5,312 bases of DNA from Acidimicrobiia bacterium (GTDB lineage Bacteria > Actinomycetota > Acidimicrobiia > Spongiisociales > JAHEDJ01), in NCBI GenBank assembly GCA_030598025.1, contig JAUVQS010000110.1, forward strand, positions 1-5,312, in the 5' to 3' direction. Below are positions 1-5,312 of the stretch, piece after piece. The translations under genes and the position numbers were made by a program. The notes under the pieces are model-generated. The model ran no database searches. It saw only the letters and a list, made by a program, of their open reading frames with translations, and was not told where the DNA came from. The stretch's first letter is position 1. The number at the start of each line of letters is the position of its first letter.

Positions 1-1521
1 ATCAACACGCTGCTGTCTCGCCACACCCGCTACTACCCGGACAAACTGGCAGTGGTTTACGAAGACCACCGATTGACGTTTGCGGAGTTCAACGCGCGCG
101 TCAATCGCCTCGCCAACGCTTTGCTCGACCTGGGGATCAGCAAGGGCGACAAGGTGGCCACGATCCTCAGCAACTCCCTGGAAGTCCTTGAAGTCTTCCA
201 GGCCGTAGCGAAGACCGGCATCGTGGTGGTGCCTCTCAGCCCGTTGCTGCGCGGTGATGGCCTCTCCAACCTGATCAACGACTCCGACTCCATCGCCGTA
301 ATTGCCCAGGCCGATATGGCGCCACATCTCGACGAGGTGCGTAGCCGCCTGACGGCAGTGGCAGCCGATCGATTCATCCTGACCGATGTCGACCTTCCCG
401 GCTACCGGCTCTACCCCGACCTGACCGCGGCAGCTTCGGACGCCGAACCTCCGCCGGTCAAAGTCGACAGGGACGACGTCTACAACATCATCTACAGCTC
501 CGGCACGACCGGCGACCCGAAAGGCATCGTCCACACCCATGAGATTCGTGAGGCCTACTGCACCGGTTTCGCGTCGTCGTACCGGATCAAACCGGAGAGC
601 GTGATCCTCCACACAGGGTCGCTCGTGTTCAACGGTGCGTTCCTGACCCTCATGCCGGCGTTCTACCTCGGCTGCACCTATGTGCTGCATCCGTCGTTCG
701 ACGCCCGGAAGATGATCGATGCCATTGCGGAAGAGAACGTCACGCACATCATGACGGTGCCCTCGCAGATCATCGATCTCCTCCAGCACGAGGACTTCAA
801 CGAGGAGCATCTCCCCAGTCTCGAGATGGTTTGCTCGGTCGGTGCACCGCTCCATCTGGAGCACAAGCAGGAACTCGCCCACAGGCTCCCGAACCGGTTC
901 TACGAGTTGTACGGGCTGACCGAGGGGTTCATCACCATCCTCGATCGCGATGATTTCGCCGCCAAGCCGGGCTCGGTGGGCCTCCCGCCACCGCTCTACG
1001 AGATGCGTATCGTCGACGATCAGGGCAACGACCTCCCTGCCGGCGAGGTTGGCGAAATCATTGGATACGGCCCGGTCACGATGCCCGGCTACTACAAACG
1101 CCCCGACCTCACCGCCGAAGCGATCAAGGATGGATGGCTCTACTCAGGCGACCTCGGCTACGTGGATGAGGACGGCTTCCTGTTCCTCGTCGATCGTAAG
1201 AAGGACCTGATCATTTCCGGCGGAGTCAACGTATATCCGCGCGATATCGAAGAGATCATCGTCCAGCATCCCGACGTCACCGACGTCGCCGTTTTCGGCG
1301 TGCCCCACGACCGATGGGGAGAGACACCGATCGCCGGGATCGTGCTACGGCCCGGATCAAACACATCCGGTGACGAAGTTAGAGATTGGACAAATGAGCG
1401 GGTTTCGGCTCGCTTCCAGAAAGTGAGTGACGTTCTGGTGCTCGATGCCTTTCCACGCAGCGTGGCCGGTAAGACCCTGCGCCGCATCATCAAACAGGAC
1501 TACGTCGAGGAGACGCCGTGA
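1..1521 (+). CDS. AMP-dependent acyl-CoA synthetase/ligase, first of operon (5' end outside window)
   Basis: This is an adenylate-forming (ANL superfamily) enzyme that should activate a carboxylic acid with ATP to an acyl-AMP and pass it to a thiol, most likely CoA. The frame is open from base 1, and 506 residues are visible. The codons before the GTG at 52 already read like the family's N-terminus (NTLLSRHTRYYPDKLAVVY), so that GTG is not the start and only a few residues are probably missing. Numbering from base 1, the motifs are the A3 P-loop YSSGTTGDPKG (165-175), A5 YGLTE (304-308), A7 YSGD (381-384), the hinge DRKKDL (398-403) and the A10 catalytic Lys491 in VAGKTLRR. All core residues are present, so it should be active. 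The substrate is unknown; the acyl-pocket stretch after A3 (LVFNGAFLTLMPAF) is hydrophobic. No carrier domain is attached. The stop overlaps the next gene by 4 bp. The family call is firm; CoA as acceptor is inferred. Confidence 0.93.
   Translation: MNTLLSRHTRYYPDKLAVVYEDHRLTFAEFNARVNRLANALLDLGISKGDKVATILSNSLEVLEVFQAVAKTGIVVVPLSPLLRGDGLSNLINDSDSIAVIAQADMAPHLDEVRSRLTAVAADRFILTDVDLPGYRLYPDLTAAASDAEPPPVKVDRDDVYNIIYSSGTTGDPKGIVHTHEIREAYCTGFASSYRIKPESVILHTGSLVFNGAFLTLMPAFYLGCTYVLHPSFDARKMIDAIAEENVTHIMTVPSQIIDLLQHEDFNEEHLPSLEMVCSVGAPLHLEHKQELAHRLPNRFYELYGLTEGFITILDRDDFAAKPGSVGLPPPLYEMRIVDDQGNDLPAGEVGEIIGYGPVTMPGYYKRPDLTAEAIKDGWLYSGDLGYVDEDGFLFLVDRKKDLIISGGVNVYPRDIEEIIVQHPDVTDVAVFGVPHDRWGETPIAGIVLRPGSNTSGDEVRDWTNERVSARFQKVSDVLVLDAFPRSVAGKTLRRIIKQDYVEETP
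1507..1512 (+). promoter_or_regulatory. Ribosome binding site for the alpha/beta-hydrolase gene
   Basis: GAGGAG lies 5 nt before the GTG at 1518, inside the last codons of the upstream ligase gene. It supports the GTG start and the GTGA overlap, and suggests translational coupling. Confidence 0.7.
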
Positions 1522-2366
1522 CAGACCGCTACATCGATGCCAACGGCATCCGCCTCCACTACCTCGAGCACGGATCCGGTGAACCCACCCTGATCCTTAC
1601 CCACGGTCTCACCGCCAACGCCCACTCGTTCGACGGGCTGATCGAAGCCGGACTGGCCACCGGCATGCGTGTGTTATCTGTCGATCTGCGCGGTCGCGGC
1701 GAAAGCGACAAGCCGGAGTCTGGCTATACGATGGCCGATCATGCCGCCGATCTCATCGGGCTTCTGGACGCGCTCGAACTCGACTCGGTGATTCTCGGCG
1801 GGCACTCCTTCGGCGGACTCCTCACCTATTACCTGGCAGCCAATCACTCCAACCGAGTTGAGAGTTGTGTCGTCATCGACGCGCCGGCGGAGGTCCACGA
1901 AGGGATCCTCGATCAGATCAAGCCGTCGCTGGACCGCCTCGAGGTCGTGCTGCCTTCGTGGGGGGACTACCTCGCCCTGATCAAGAGCATGCCGTACTAC
2001 GACGGGTGGTGGGATCCGACGATCGAGGCCTTCTACCGGGCCGATGTGAGAGAAAACCCGGACGGAACGGTCCAGGCCAAGTCGCATCCCGACCACATCC
2101 GCCAGGCAGTTGAGGGCACACTGACCGTTGATTGGCCGGCTCTGGTCACGACGATCGAACAGCCGACTCTCTTCGTTCGAGCAACCGACTCGTTTGGTCC
2201 TTCCGGCGCGCCTCCGATCGTGCCGGAGGAGCAGGGCGAAGCAACCATCCAGCGAATCCCCAACAGTCGTATGGAATCGATACCGGGCAATCACATCACT
2301 TTCTTGTTCGGATCGAGCGCATCGTTGGTCGTCACCGCCATTTCCGATTTCGTGGAGGGCGCGTGA
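1518..2366 (+). CDS. Alpha/beta-fold hydrolase with Ser-Asp-His triad
   Basis: This 282-residue single-domain alpha/beta-hydrolase, a usual length for the family, should act in the cytoplasm because no signal peptide or membrane segment is visible. Visible elements in order are the oxyanion-hole strand and loop LILTHG (His29-Gly30), the DLRGRGES loop (56-63) typical of MhpC-like and haloperoxidase-like members, the nucleophile elbow GGHSFGG (Ser97), a cap region at about 125-200 rich in Trp and Tyr, the probable acid Asp224 after strand LFVRATD, and His259 in PGNH. Serine as nucleophile favours ester, thioester, lactone or C-C (beta-diketone type) hydrolysis over dehalogenation, which uses Asp. 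The GTG start overlaps the preceding stop as GTGA, with GAGGAG 5 nt upstream. Its place between an acyl-CoA ligase and a ketoacyl synthase suggests it releases or cleaves a pathway intermediate; that role is inferred and the substrate is unknown. Confidence 0.92.
   Translation: MTDRYIDANGIRLHYLEHGSGEPTLILTHGLTANAHSFDGLIEAGLATGMRVLSVDLRGRGESDKPESGYTMADHAADLIGLLDALELDSVILGGHSFGGLLTYYLAANHSNRVESCVVIDAPAEVHEGILDQIKPSLDRLEVVLPSWGDYLALIKSMPYYDGWWDPTIEAFYRADVRENPDGTVQAKSHPDHIRQAVEGTLTVDWPALVTTIEQPTLFVRATDSFGPSGAPPIVPEEQGEATIQRIPNSRMESIPGNHITFLFGSSASLVVTAISDFVEGA
2354..2359 (+). promoter_or_regulatory. Ribosome binding site for the ketoacyl-synthase gene
   Basis: GGAGGG lies 3 nt before the GTG at 2363. 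The spacing is slightly short, but this is the only good purine-rich site near the point where the FabH-like homology starts. It favours 2363 over the longer open frame that reaches back to 2132 inside the hydrolase gene. Confidence 0.6.
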
Positions 2367-3361
2367 CCCGCGTCAACATCGTCGACGTAGCCTCCTGGTT
2401 GCCGGAGCAGTGGATGACGGCCGCCGAGATCGGTGAGCGGTCGGGTATCGACGAGCAGATCATCGTTGAGCGGTTCGGCCTGGATGGCAAGCACATCGCA
2501 GGGCCCGAAGATCACAACTCCGACATGAGCGCCCGAGCGGGATTGCTGGCGCTCGAGCGCGCCGGAGTTGCGCCGGAAGAGGTAGATGTCGTCGCCTACT
2601 TCGGCTCGATGTGGCGCGATTATGAGGTCTGGTCTGTCAGTCCCAAGATCATGCATCTGGTCGGGGCGACCAACGCCTGGGCGCTCGAGATGGCCAACGT
2701 GTCGTGTGGGGCGCCGGTTGCTCTGAAGGTTGCTTCCGACTTTCTGCGTGGCGCCGAGGACGTCGATACGCTGCTGCTGGTCGGAGCCAGTCGTGAGTCG
2801 CACCTGCTCGACTACACGAATCAACGTTCACGGTTCATGTTCAACTTCGGCGACGGTGGCGCGGCCGCGGTGCTCTCGAAGTCGCGACCCGGTCACGAGA
2901 TTGTCTCTTCGGCGATCATCACCGACGGGCAGTTCGCCGATGATGTGGCCGTCTATGCGGGCGGCAGCAAACATCCGGCCACCCACGAGACGATCGATTC
3001 GGGAATGCACTATCTGGATGTCGGCGACCCTGTCTCGATGAAGGAGCGTCTCGACCCCGTCTCCGGACCGAACTTCATCAAGGTGGCCAAACAAGCGCTC
3101 AAGAGGGCGGGCCTCACCACCGACGACCTCGCCCTCATGGTGCCCCTGCATTTCAAGCGCTCTTTCTACGACTGGGTGCTCGAAGAACTGAATCTCCCGG
3201 AGAGCAAAGCCGTGTATCTCAAAACGACCGGACACATGTCCGGAATCGACCCGATCGTTGGACTGAGCGAGCGACGGGAGGATCTCAATCCGGGCGACTA
3301 CGTGCTCTTGATCTCGGCCGGGACCGGATACACCTGGGCCGCAAACATCGTGAGGTGGTGA
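2363..3361 (+). CDS. Ketoacyl synthase III (FabH-like) thiolase-fold enzyme with His in place of the active-site Asn
   Basis: The 332-residue product has the length and layout of KAS III proteins, which join an acyl thioester held on a cysteine to a second acyl group or acceptor. Residues 25-48 (ERSGID, then VERFGLDGKHIA) match the N-terminal FabH region that normally reads RTGI..R. The nucleophile is Cys115 in NVSCGAP. The glycine-rich strand is GDGGAAAV (163-170), the first catalytic His is His263 in VPLHFKR (FabH: PHQAN), and the C-terminus SAGTGYTWAANIVRW is typical of the family. At the FabH GNTS position the protein reads KTTGHMSG, giving His291 instead of Asn. The neighbouring CoA ligases and absence of a carrier protein suggest CoA-thioester substrates. 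It could be a condensing enzyme, an acyltransferase, or a thiolase working in the cleavage direction. It is unlikely to be the housekeeping fabH, since no fatty-acid synthesis genes adjoin it. The GTG start forms a GTGA overlap with the hydrolase stop. Confidence 0.88.
   Translation: MTRVNIVDVASWLPEQWMTAAEIGERSGIDEQIIVERFGLDGKHIAGPEDHNSDMSARAGLLALERAGVAPEEVDVVAYFGSMWRDYEVWSVSPKIMHLVGATNAWALEMANVSCGAPVALKVASDFLRGAEDVDTLLLVGASRESHLLDYTNQRSRFMFNFGDGGAAAVLSKSRPGHEIVSSAIITDGQFADDVAVYAGGSKHPATHETIDSGMHYLDVGDPVSMKERLDPVSGPNFIKVAKQALKRAGLTTDDLALMVPLHFKRSFYDWVLEELNLPESKAVYLKTTGHMSGIDPIVGLSERREDLNPGDYVLLISAGTGYTWAANIVRW
3352..3358 (+). promoter_or_regulatory. Ribosome binding site that decides the start of the second ligase
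   Basis: GAGGTGG sits in the final codons of the ketoacyl-synthase gene. Its GAGGTG core ends 6 nt before the ATG at 3364, an ideal spacing. In-frame GTG codons at 3355 and 3358 overlap this site, so they would lack it as a binding site. The GTG at 3358 would, however, recreate the GTGA overlap seen at the two other junctions and remains an alternative. Confidence 0.6.
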
Positions 3362-3363
3362 CG

Positions 3364-4854
3364 ATGGCAGTATCGGCCTACGACTGGATCGGCTTCCATG
3401 CGGACATTCGTCCCGATTCCGTGGCGTTGATCGACGACTTCACGGGCAAGACCCACACCTACGTTCAACTCGACGAACGGGTGCGTCGCATGGCCGCCTG
3501 GCTCGCCGGTAGGGGCGTCGGAGAAGGGGATCGGGTCGCATTCCTCTCGGAGAACACGATTGACATCTTCGAAGTGCTGTTCGCGTGCGCTCACTTGAAA
3601 GCGATCATCGTCCCGCTCAACTGGCGGCTGGCCGTTCCCGAGCTTCAGTTCATCGTCGGCGACAGTCGCCCAACGGTGCTCATTTACGAAGGGCAGTTCC
3701 AGGAGGCGGTTGACGAACTCGTGACTCCCGAGCGCTTGAGCATGGGCGACGATTACGAAGCAGCGTTATCCGGCGCCGATCCGGCCGAAGCTCCCCCGGT
3801 GACGGCCACTCACGATGATCCCCTGGCGATCATGTACACCTCGGGCACCACCGGCCATCCCAAGGGCGCGCTGATCACCCATCGGATGTTCTTCTACAAC
3901 GCCATCAACATCGGCGACGCCGTCGGCCTCACTTACAAGTCGCGCAATCTGAACGTGTTGCCCACCTTCCATACCGCAGGTTTGAACCTCTACACGACAC
4001 CGTGCTTGCGGCTGGGTGGTTCTTCGGTCAATCTGAGAGAGTTCGATCCTGAGCGATTGCTGCACTGGTTCAGTTCGGGTGAGATCACACACTTCTTCGG
4101 GGTACCGGCCGTGTATCAGTTTCTCGCCGAGCACGACGGCTGGGAGTCGGCCGATTTGTCGAAAGTCGAGTCGTGGGCTTGTGGCGGGTCGCCGATGCCG
4201 GTGACTCTGCTCGAACGGTACGCAGCGCGGGGCATCTACATCCGTCAGGGTATGGGCCTAACCGAGACCAGTCCGACGTTGTTTCTCACCGATGAGGAGC
4301 ACGCCCTCTCCAAGGCCGGGTCGGTCGGCAAGCCGGTCTTGCATACGGCCATTCGGGTGGTCGACGAGGAGGGCAGCGACGTCCCGGTCGGAGCTATCGG
4401 CGAGCTGTGGGCCAAGGGTCCGAACGTCACACCCGGTTATTGGGAGCGGCCGGAAGCCAACGCCGAGTCGTTCACCGACGGGTGGCTACACACCGGAGAC
4501 GCGGCTCGCATCGACGATGACGGCTACGTCTACATCGTCGACCGGTGGAAGGACATGTACATCTCCGGCGGCGAGAACGTCTACCCGGCCGAGGTCGAGC
4601 AAACGCTGTTCCGGCATGACAACGTGCTGGACGTAGCGGTCATCGGGGTGCCCGACGACCGATGGGGAGAGTCCGGCCTGGCAGTGGTGGTTCCCCGCGA
4701 CGCCGACACCTTCGATCCGGCCGACATCATCCACTTCTGCGACGACAAACTCGCCCGTTACAAGATCCCGAAACGAGCCATCGCAGTAGACGAACTCCCC
4801 CGCAACGCCGCCGGCAAAGTCCTCAAACGCCGGCTACGCGAAGAGCTGGGCTAG
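3364..4854 (+). CDS. AMP-dependent acyl-CoA synthetase/ligase, second of operon
   Basis: This complete 496-residue adenylate-forming enzyme should convert a carboxylic acid to its acyl-AMP and then probably to the CoA thioester. From the ATG at 3364, the motifs are the A3 P-loop YTSGTTGHPKG (158-168), A4 PTFHTAGLN (200-208), A5 QGMGLTE (295-301), A7 HTGD (376-379), the hinge DRWKDM (393-398), SGGENVYPAEVE (401-412) and the A10 catalytic Lys485 in NAAGKVLKR. The YKIPK segment before A10 is also typical. The A4 and A5 regions resemble medium/long-chain or aryl acyl-CoA ligases, but a substrate cannot be assigned. It differs from the first ligase across the acyl-pocket region, so the two probably activate different acids and are not a recent duplication. 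The start is 2 bp after the preceding stop, with GAGGTG 6 nt upstream. It is the last operon gene; a repeat-rich gap follows. Confidence 0.93.
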   Translation: MAVSAYDWIGFHADIRPDSVALIDDFTGKTHTYVQLDERVRRMAAWLAGRGVGEGDRVAFLSENTIDIFEVLFACAHLKAIIVPLNWRLAVPELQFIVGDSRPTVLIYEGQFQEAVDELVTPERLSMGDDYEAALSGADPAEAPPVTATHDDPLAIMYTSGTTGHPKGALITHRMFFYNAINIGDAVGLTYKSRNLNVLPTFHTAGLNLYTTPCLRLGGSSVNLREFDPERLLHWFSSGEITHFFGVPAVYQFLAEHDGWESADLSKVESWACGGSPMPVTLLERYAARGIYIRQGMGLTETSPTLFLTDEEHALSKAGSVGKPVLHTAIRVVDEEGSDVPVGAIGELWAKGPNVTPGYWERPEANAESFTDGWLHTGDAARIDDDGYVYIVDRWKDMYISGGENVYPAEVEQTLFRHDNVLDVAVIGVPDDRWGESGLAVVVPRDADTFDPADIIHFCDDKLARYKIPKRAIAVDELPRNAAGKVLKRRLREELG

Positions 4855-4860
4855 CGGCCT

Positions 4861-4925
4861 CTTCCCCGGGAGCGAAGCGACCGTTGGAGAGAAGTGGGCC
4901 CGACCGGGAAGATCAGCGGCGAAAG
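4861..4925 (+). repeat. Intergenic structured repeat, copy 1 (degenerate)
   Basis: This is the first of two direct repeats in the gap between the convergent genes. The core GGGAGCGAAGCGACCGTTGG (4868-4887) is identical to copy 2 at 4964-4983. Beyond the core, 18 of 24 bases from AGTG to GATCAG match copy 2 after a 1-nt indel. The long stem of copy 2 is not preserved here; only a bulged pairing of CTTCCCCGG (4861-4869) with CCGGGAAG (4904-4911) is possible. The outer limits are approximate. Confidence 0.7.
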
Positions 4926-4954
4926 GATAGCGAGATCCAGAGCCATCCATGTTT

Positions 4955-5019
4955 CTCCCCCCAGGGAGCGAAGCGACCGTTGGGGGGAGTGCGCCTGATC
5001 CGAAGGATCAGGTTGCGAG
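4955..5019 (+). repeat. Intergenic structured repeat, copy 2 (intact stems)
   Basis: The second direct repeat begins about 96 bp after copy 1 and shares the 20-bp core at 4964-4983. The core is bracketed by a perfect 9-bp inverted repeat, CTCCCCCCA (4955-4963) and TGGGGGGAG (4981-4989), with a 17-nt loop. That loop contains GCGAAGC, a sequence known to form an unusually stable DNA mini-hairpin. A second hairpin follows at 4994-5012. The arrangement resembles dispersed intergenic palindromic elements; the family is not recognised. Confidence 0.72.
4994..5012. repeat. Perfect 8-bp inverted repeat with GAA loop, possible bidirectional terminator
   Basis: CCTGATCC (4994-5001) pairs exactly with GGATCAGG (5005-5012) around the 3-nt loop GAA. 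It lies between the ends of the convergent operon and Rieske gene, where a terminator is expected. Neither strand shows a T-run after the stem, so a standard intrinsic terminator is not supported; a U-independent stop or an RNA-stabilising hairpin is possible. In repeat copy 1 the matching stretch no longer pairs. Confidence 0.55.
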
Positions 5020-5070
5020 GGGGGCGTCCGACACCAACGAATAACCTTCGCCGGCGTCTAGTCACTCCTC

Positions 5071-5312
5071 CTACTCGACGTAGATGGTCCCATCGCGCTC
5101 GACCACCGTGCCACGCCGAAGCGGGAGCACCAGGGTCAAGGCACGGAAGGCGGTCCCAAGGCCGGGTATCTTGGCAAAGATGCCTTGAGGTCCACGCACC
5201 ATCCTGCCGGTCTTGACGTTGTACTTGGCGCCATGCCACGGGCACACGAGGCAGTTGGCTTCGTCGATACTCCCGTTGGCGAGATCGGCGTACAGATGTC
5301 GACATCGTCGAG
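5071..5312 (-). CDS. Rieske [2Fe-2S] domain protein, C-terminal part (5' end outside window)
   Basis: Reading the minus strand from the window end gives 79 codons in an open frame that closes with TAG at 5073-5071. The visible part begins RRCRHLYADL and contains the full Rieske cluster signature C-x-H-x17-C-x2-H: Cys3 and His5 in CRH, then Cys23 and His26 in CPWHG. The two Cys and two His would ligate a [2Fe-2S] cluster for electron transfer. The second cysteine is followed directly by PWHG, without the extra disulfide cysteine of bc1-type Rieske proteins, so a Rieske-type ferredoxin or oxygenase-associated domain is more likely. After the GPQG turn, where such proteins usually end within about 20 residues, an extended hydrophobic stretch (IFAKIPGLGTAFRALTLVLP) precedes the closing strand DGTIYVE. 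No start codon is reachable, and the N-terminal domain content is unknown. It converges on the operon, so shared function is not implied. Confidence 0.85.
   Translation of the reverse strand, partial: RRCRHLYADLANGSIDEANCLVCPWHGAKYNVKTGRMVRGPQGIFAKIPGLGTAFRALTLVLPLRRGTVVERDGTIYVE

Noticed and set aside
1674..2294. 206-codon open frame on the minus strand inside the hydrolase gene
   Set aside because: It lies wholly antisense to a gene with a full catalytic triad, its translation is Arg/Val/Asp-rich with no recognisable motif, and long antisense frames are common in GC-rich coding DNA.
2132..2362. Upstream extension of the ketoacyl-synthase frame into the hydrolase gene
   Set aside because: The extra residues do not resemble a KAS III N-terminus and would overlap the hydrolase by about 230 bp. 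The GTG at 2363 has a ribosome binding site and starts at the family's usual point.
2291..2824. 177-codon minus-strand open frame opposite the ketoacyl-synthase gene
   Set aside because: It is antisense to a well-supported gene, shows no domain motif, and has no convincing ribosome binding site.
1518..3361. Assignment of the hydrolase and ketoacyl synthase as OleB and OleA of an olefin pathway
   Set aside because: The hydrolase nucleophile is Ser97, whereas OleB belongs to the haloalkane-dehalogenase-like group with Asp. The ketoacyl synthase lacks the usual Asn, and no OleD reductase is present, so only a loose analogy is justified.
1307..4671. 17-nt identical string at 1307-1323 and 4655-4671 as a possible repeat or recombination site
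   Set aside because: It encodes the DRWGE motif conserved near the C-terminus of both ligases, and the flanking sequence diverges, so protein conservation explains it.
4855..5070. CRISPR array or tRNA/small RNA gene in the convergent gap
   Set aside because: There are only two imperfect repeat units with no regular spacers, and no cloverleaf or recognisable RNA family pattern was seen.
4662..5216. 184-codon plus-strand open frame crossing from the second ligase into the gap and the Rieske gene
   Set aside because: The translation is extremely Arg/Pro/Ser-rich and its start lies inside the ligase in another frame. Its internal GAKRPL repeat is only the intergenic DNA repeat read through, and it overlaps the Rieske coding region.
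4913..5305. 130-codon minus-strand open frame over the Rieske region
   Set aside because: It is in a different frame from the C-x-H-x17-C-x2-H signature, ends inside the intergenic repeat and shows no domain motif. The Rieske frame explains the same bases.

Overview
The window is moderately GC-rich DNA, roughly 60% GC by eye, and bacterial in layout. Genes are tightly packed, GTG starts are common, and neighbouring genes share 4-bp GTGA start/stop overlaps. This would suit an actinobacterium or another high-GC lineage. No marker gene is present, so that placement is a low-confidence inference.

Bases 1 to 4854 hold one plus-strand operon of four genes. The order is an acyl-CoA ligase-type adenylating enzyme (its first few residues lie before the window), a serine alpha/beta-hydrolase, a ketoacyl-synthase III (FabH-like) thiolase-fold enzyme, and a second, clearly different adenylating ligase. 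The first two junctions are GTGA overlaps. At the third, the best start lies 2 bp past the stop. Each internal gene has a purine-rich ribosome binding site inside the tail of the gene before it, so the four products are probably made together. The gene content suggests a small-molecule pathway: two carboxylic acids are activated, probably as CoA thioesters, a thiolase-fold enzyme makes or breaks a carbon-carbon or ester bond, and the hydrolase cleaves a product or intermediate. Whether it is biosynthetic or degradative cannot be told from the sequence. No carrier protein, reductase, dehydratase, transporter or regulator is visible.

The most unusual point is in the ketoacyl synthase. Cys115 and His263 fit the FabH pattern, but the position of the usual FabH asparagine (GNxS) reads GHMSG. 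The visible residues are therefore Cys-His-His, as in KAS I/II enzymes, on a KAS III-like protein.

Bases 4855 to 5070 are a 216-bp gap between convergent genes. It holds two diverged copies of a structured repeat with an identical 20-bp core. The second copy forms a perfect 9-bp stem, followed by a perfect 8-bp hairpin with a GAA loop. From 5312 back to 5071, on the minus strand, lies the C-terminal part of a Rieske [2Fe-2S] protein with its complete cluster-binding signature. Its start lies beyond the window. It converges on the operon and is probably a separate transcription unit.
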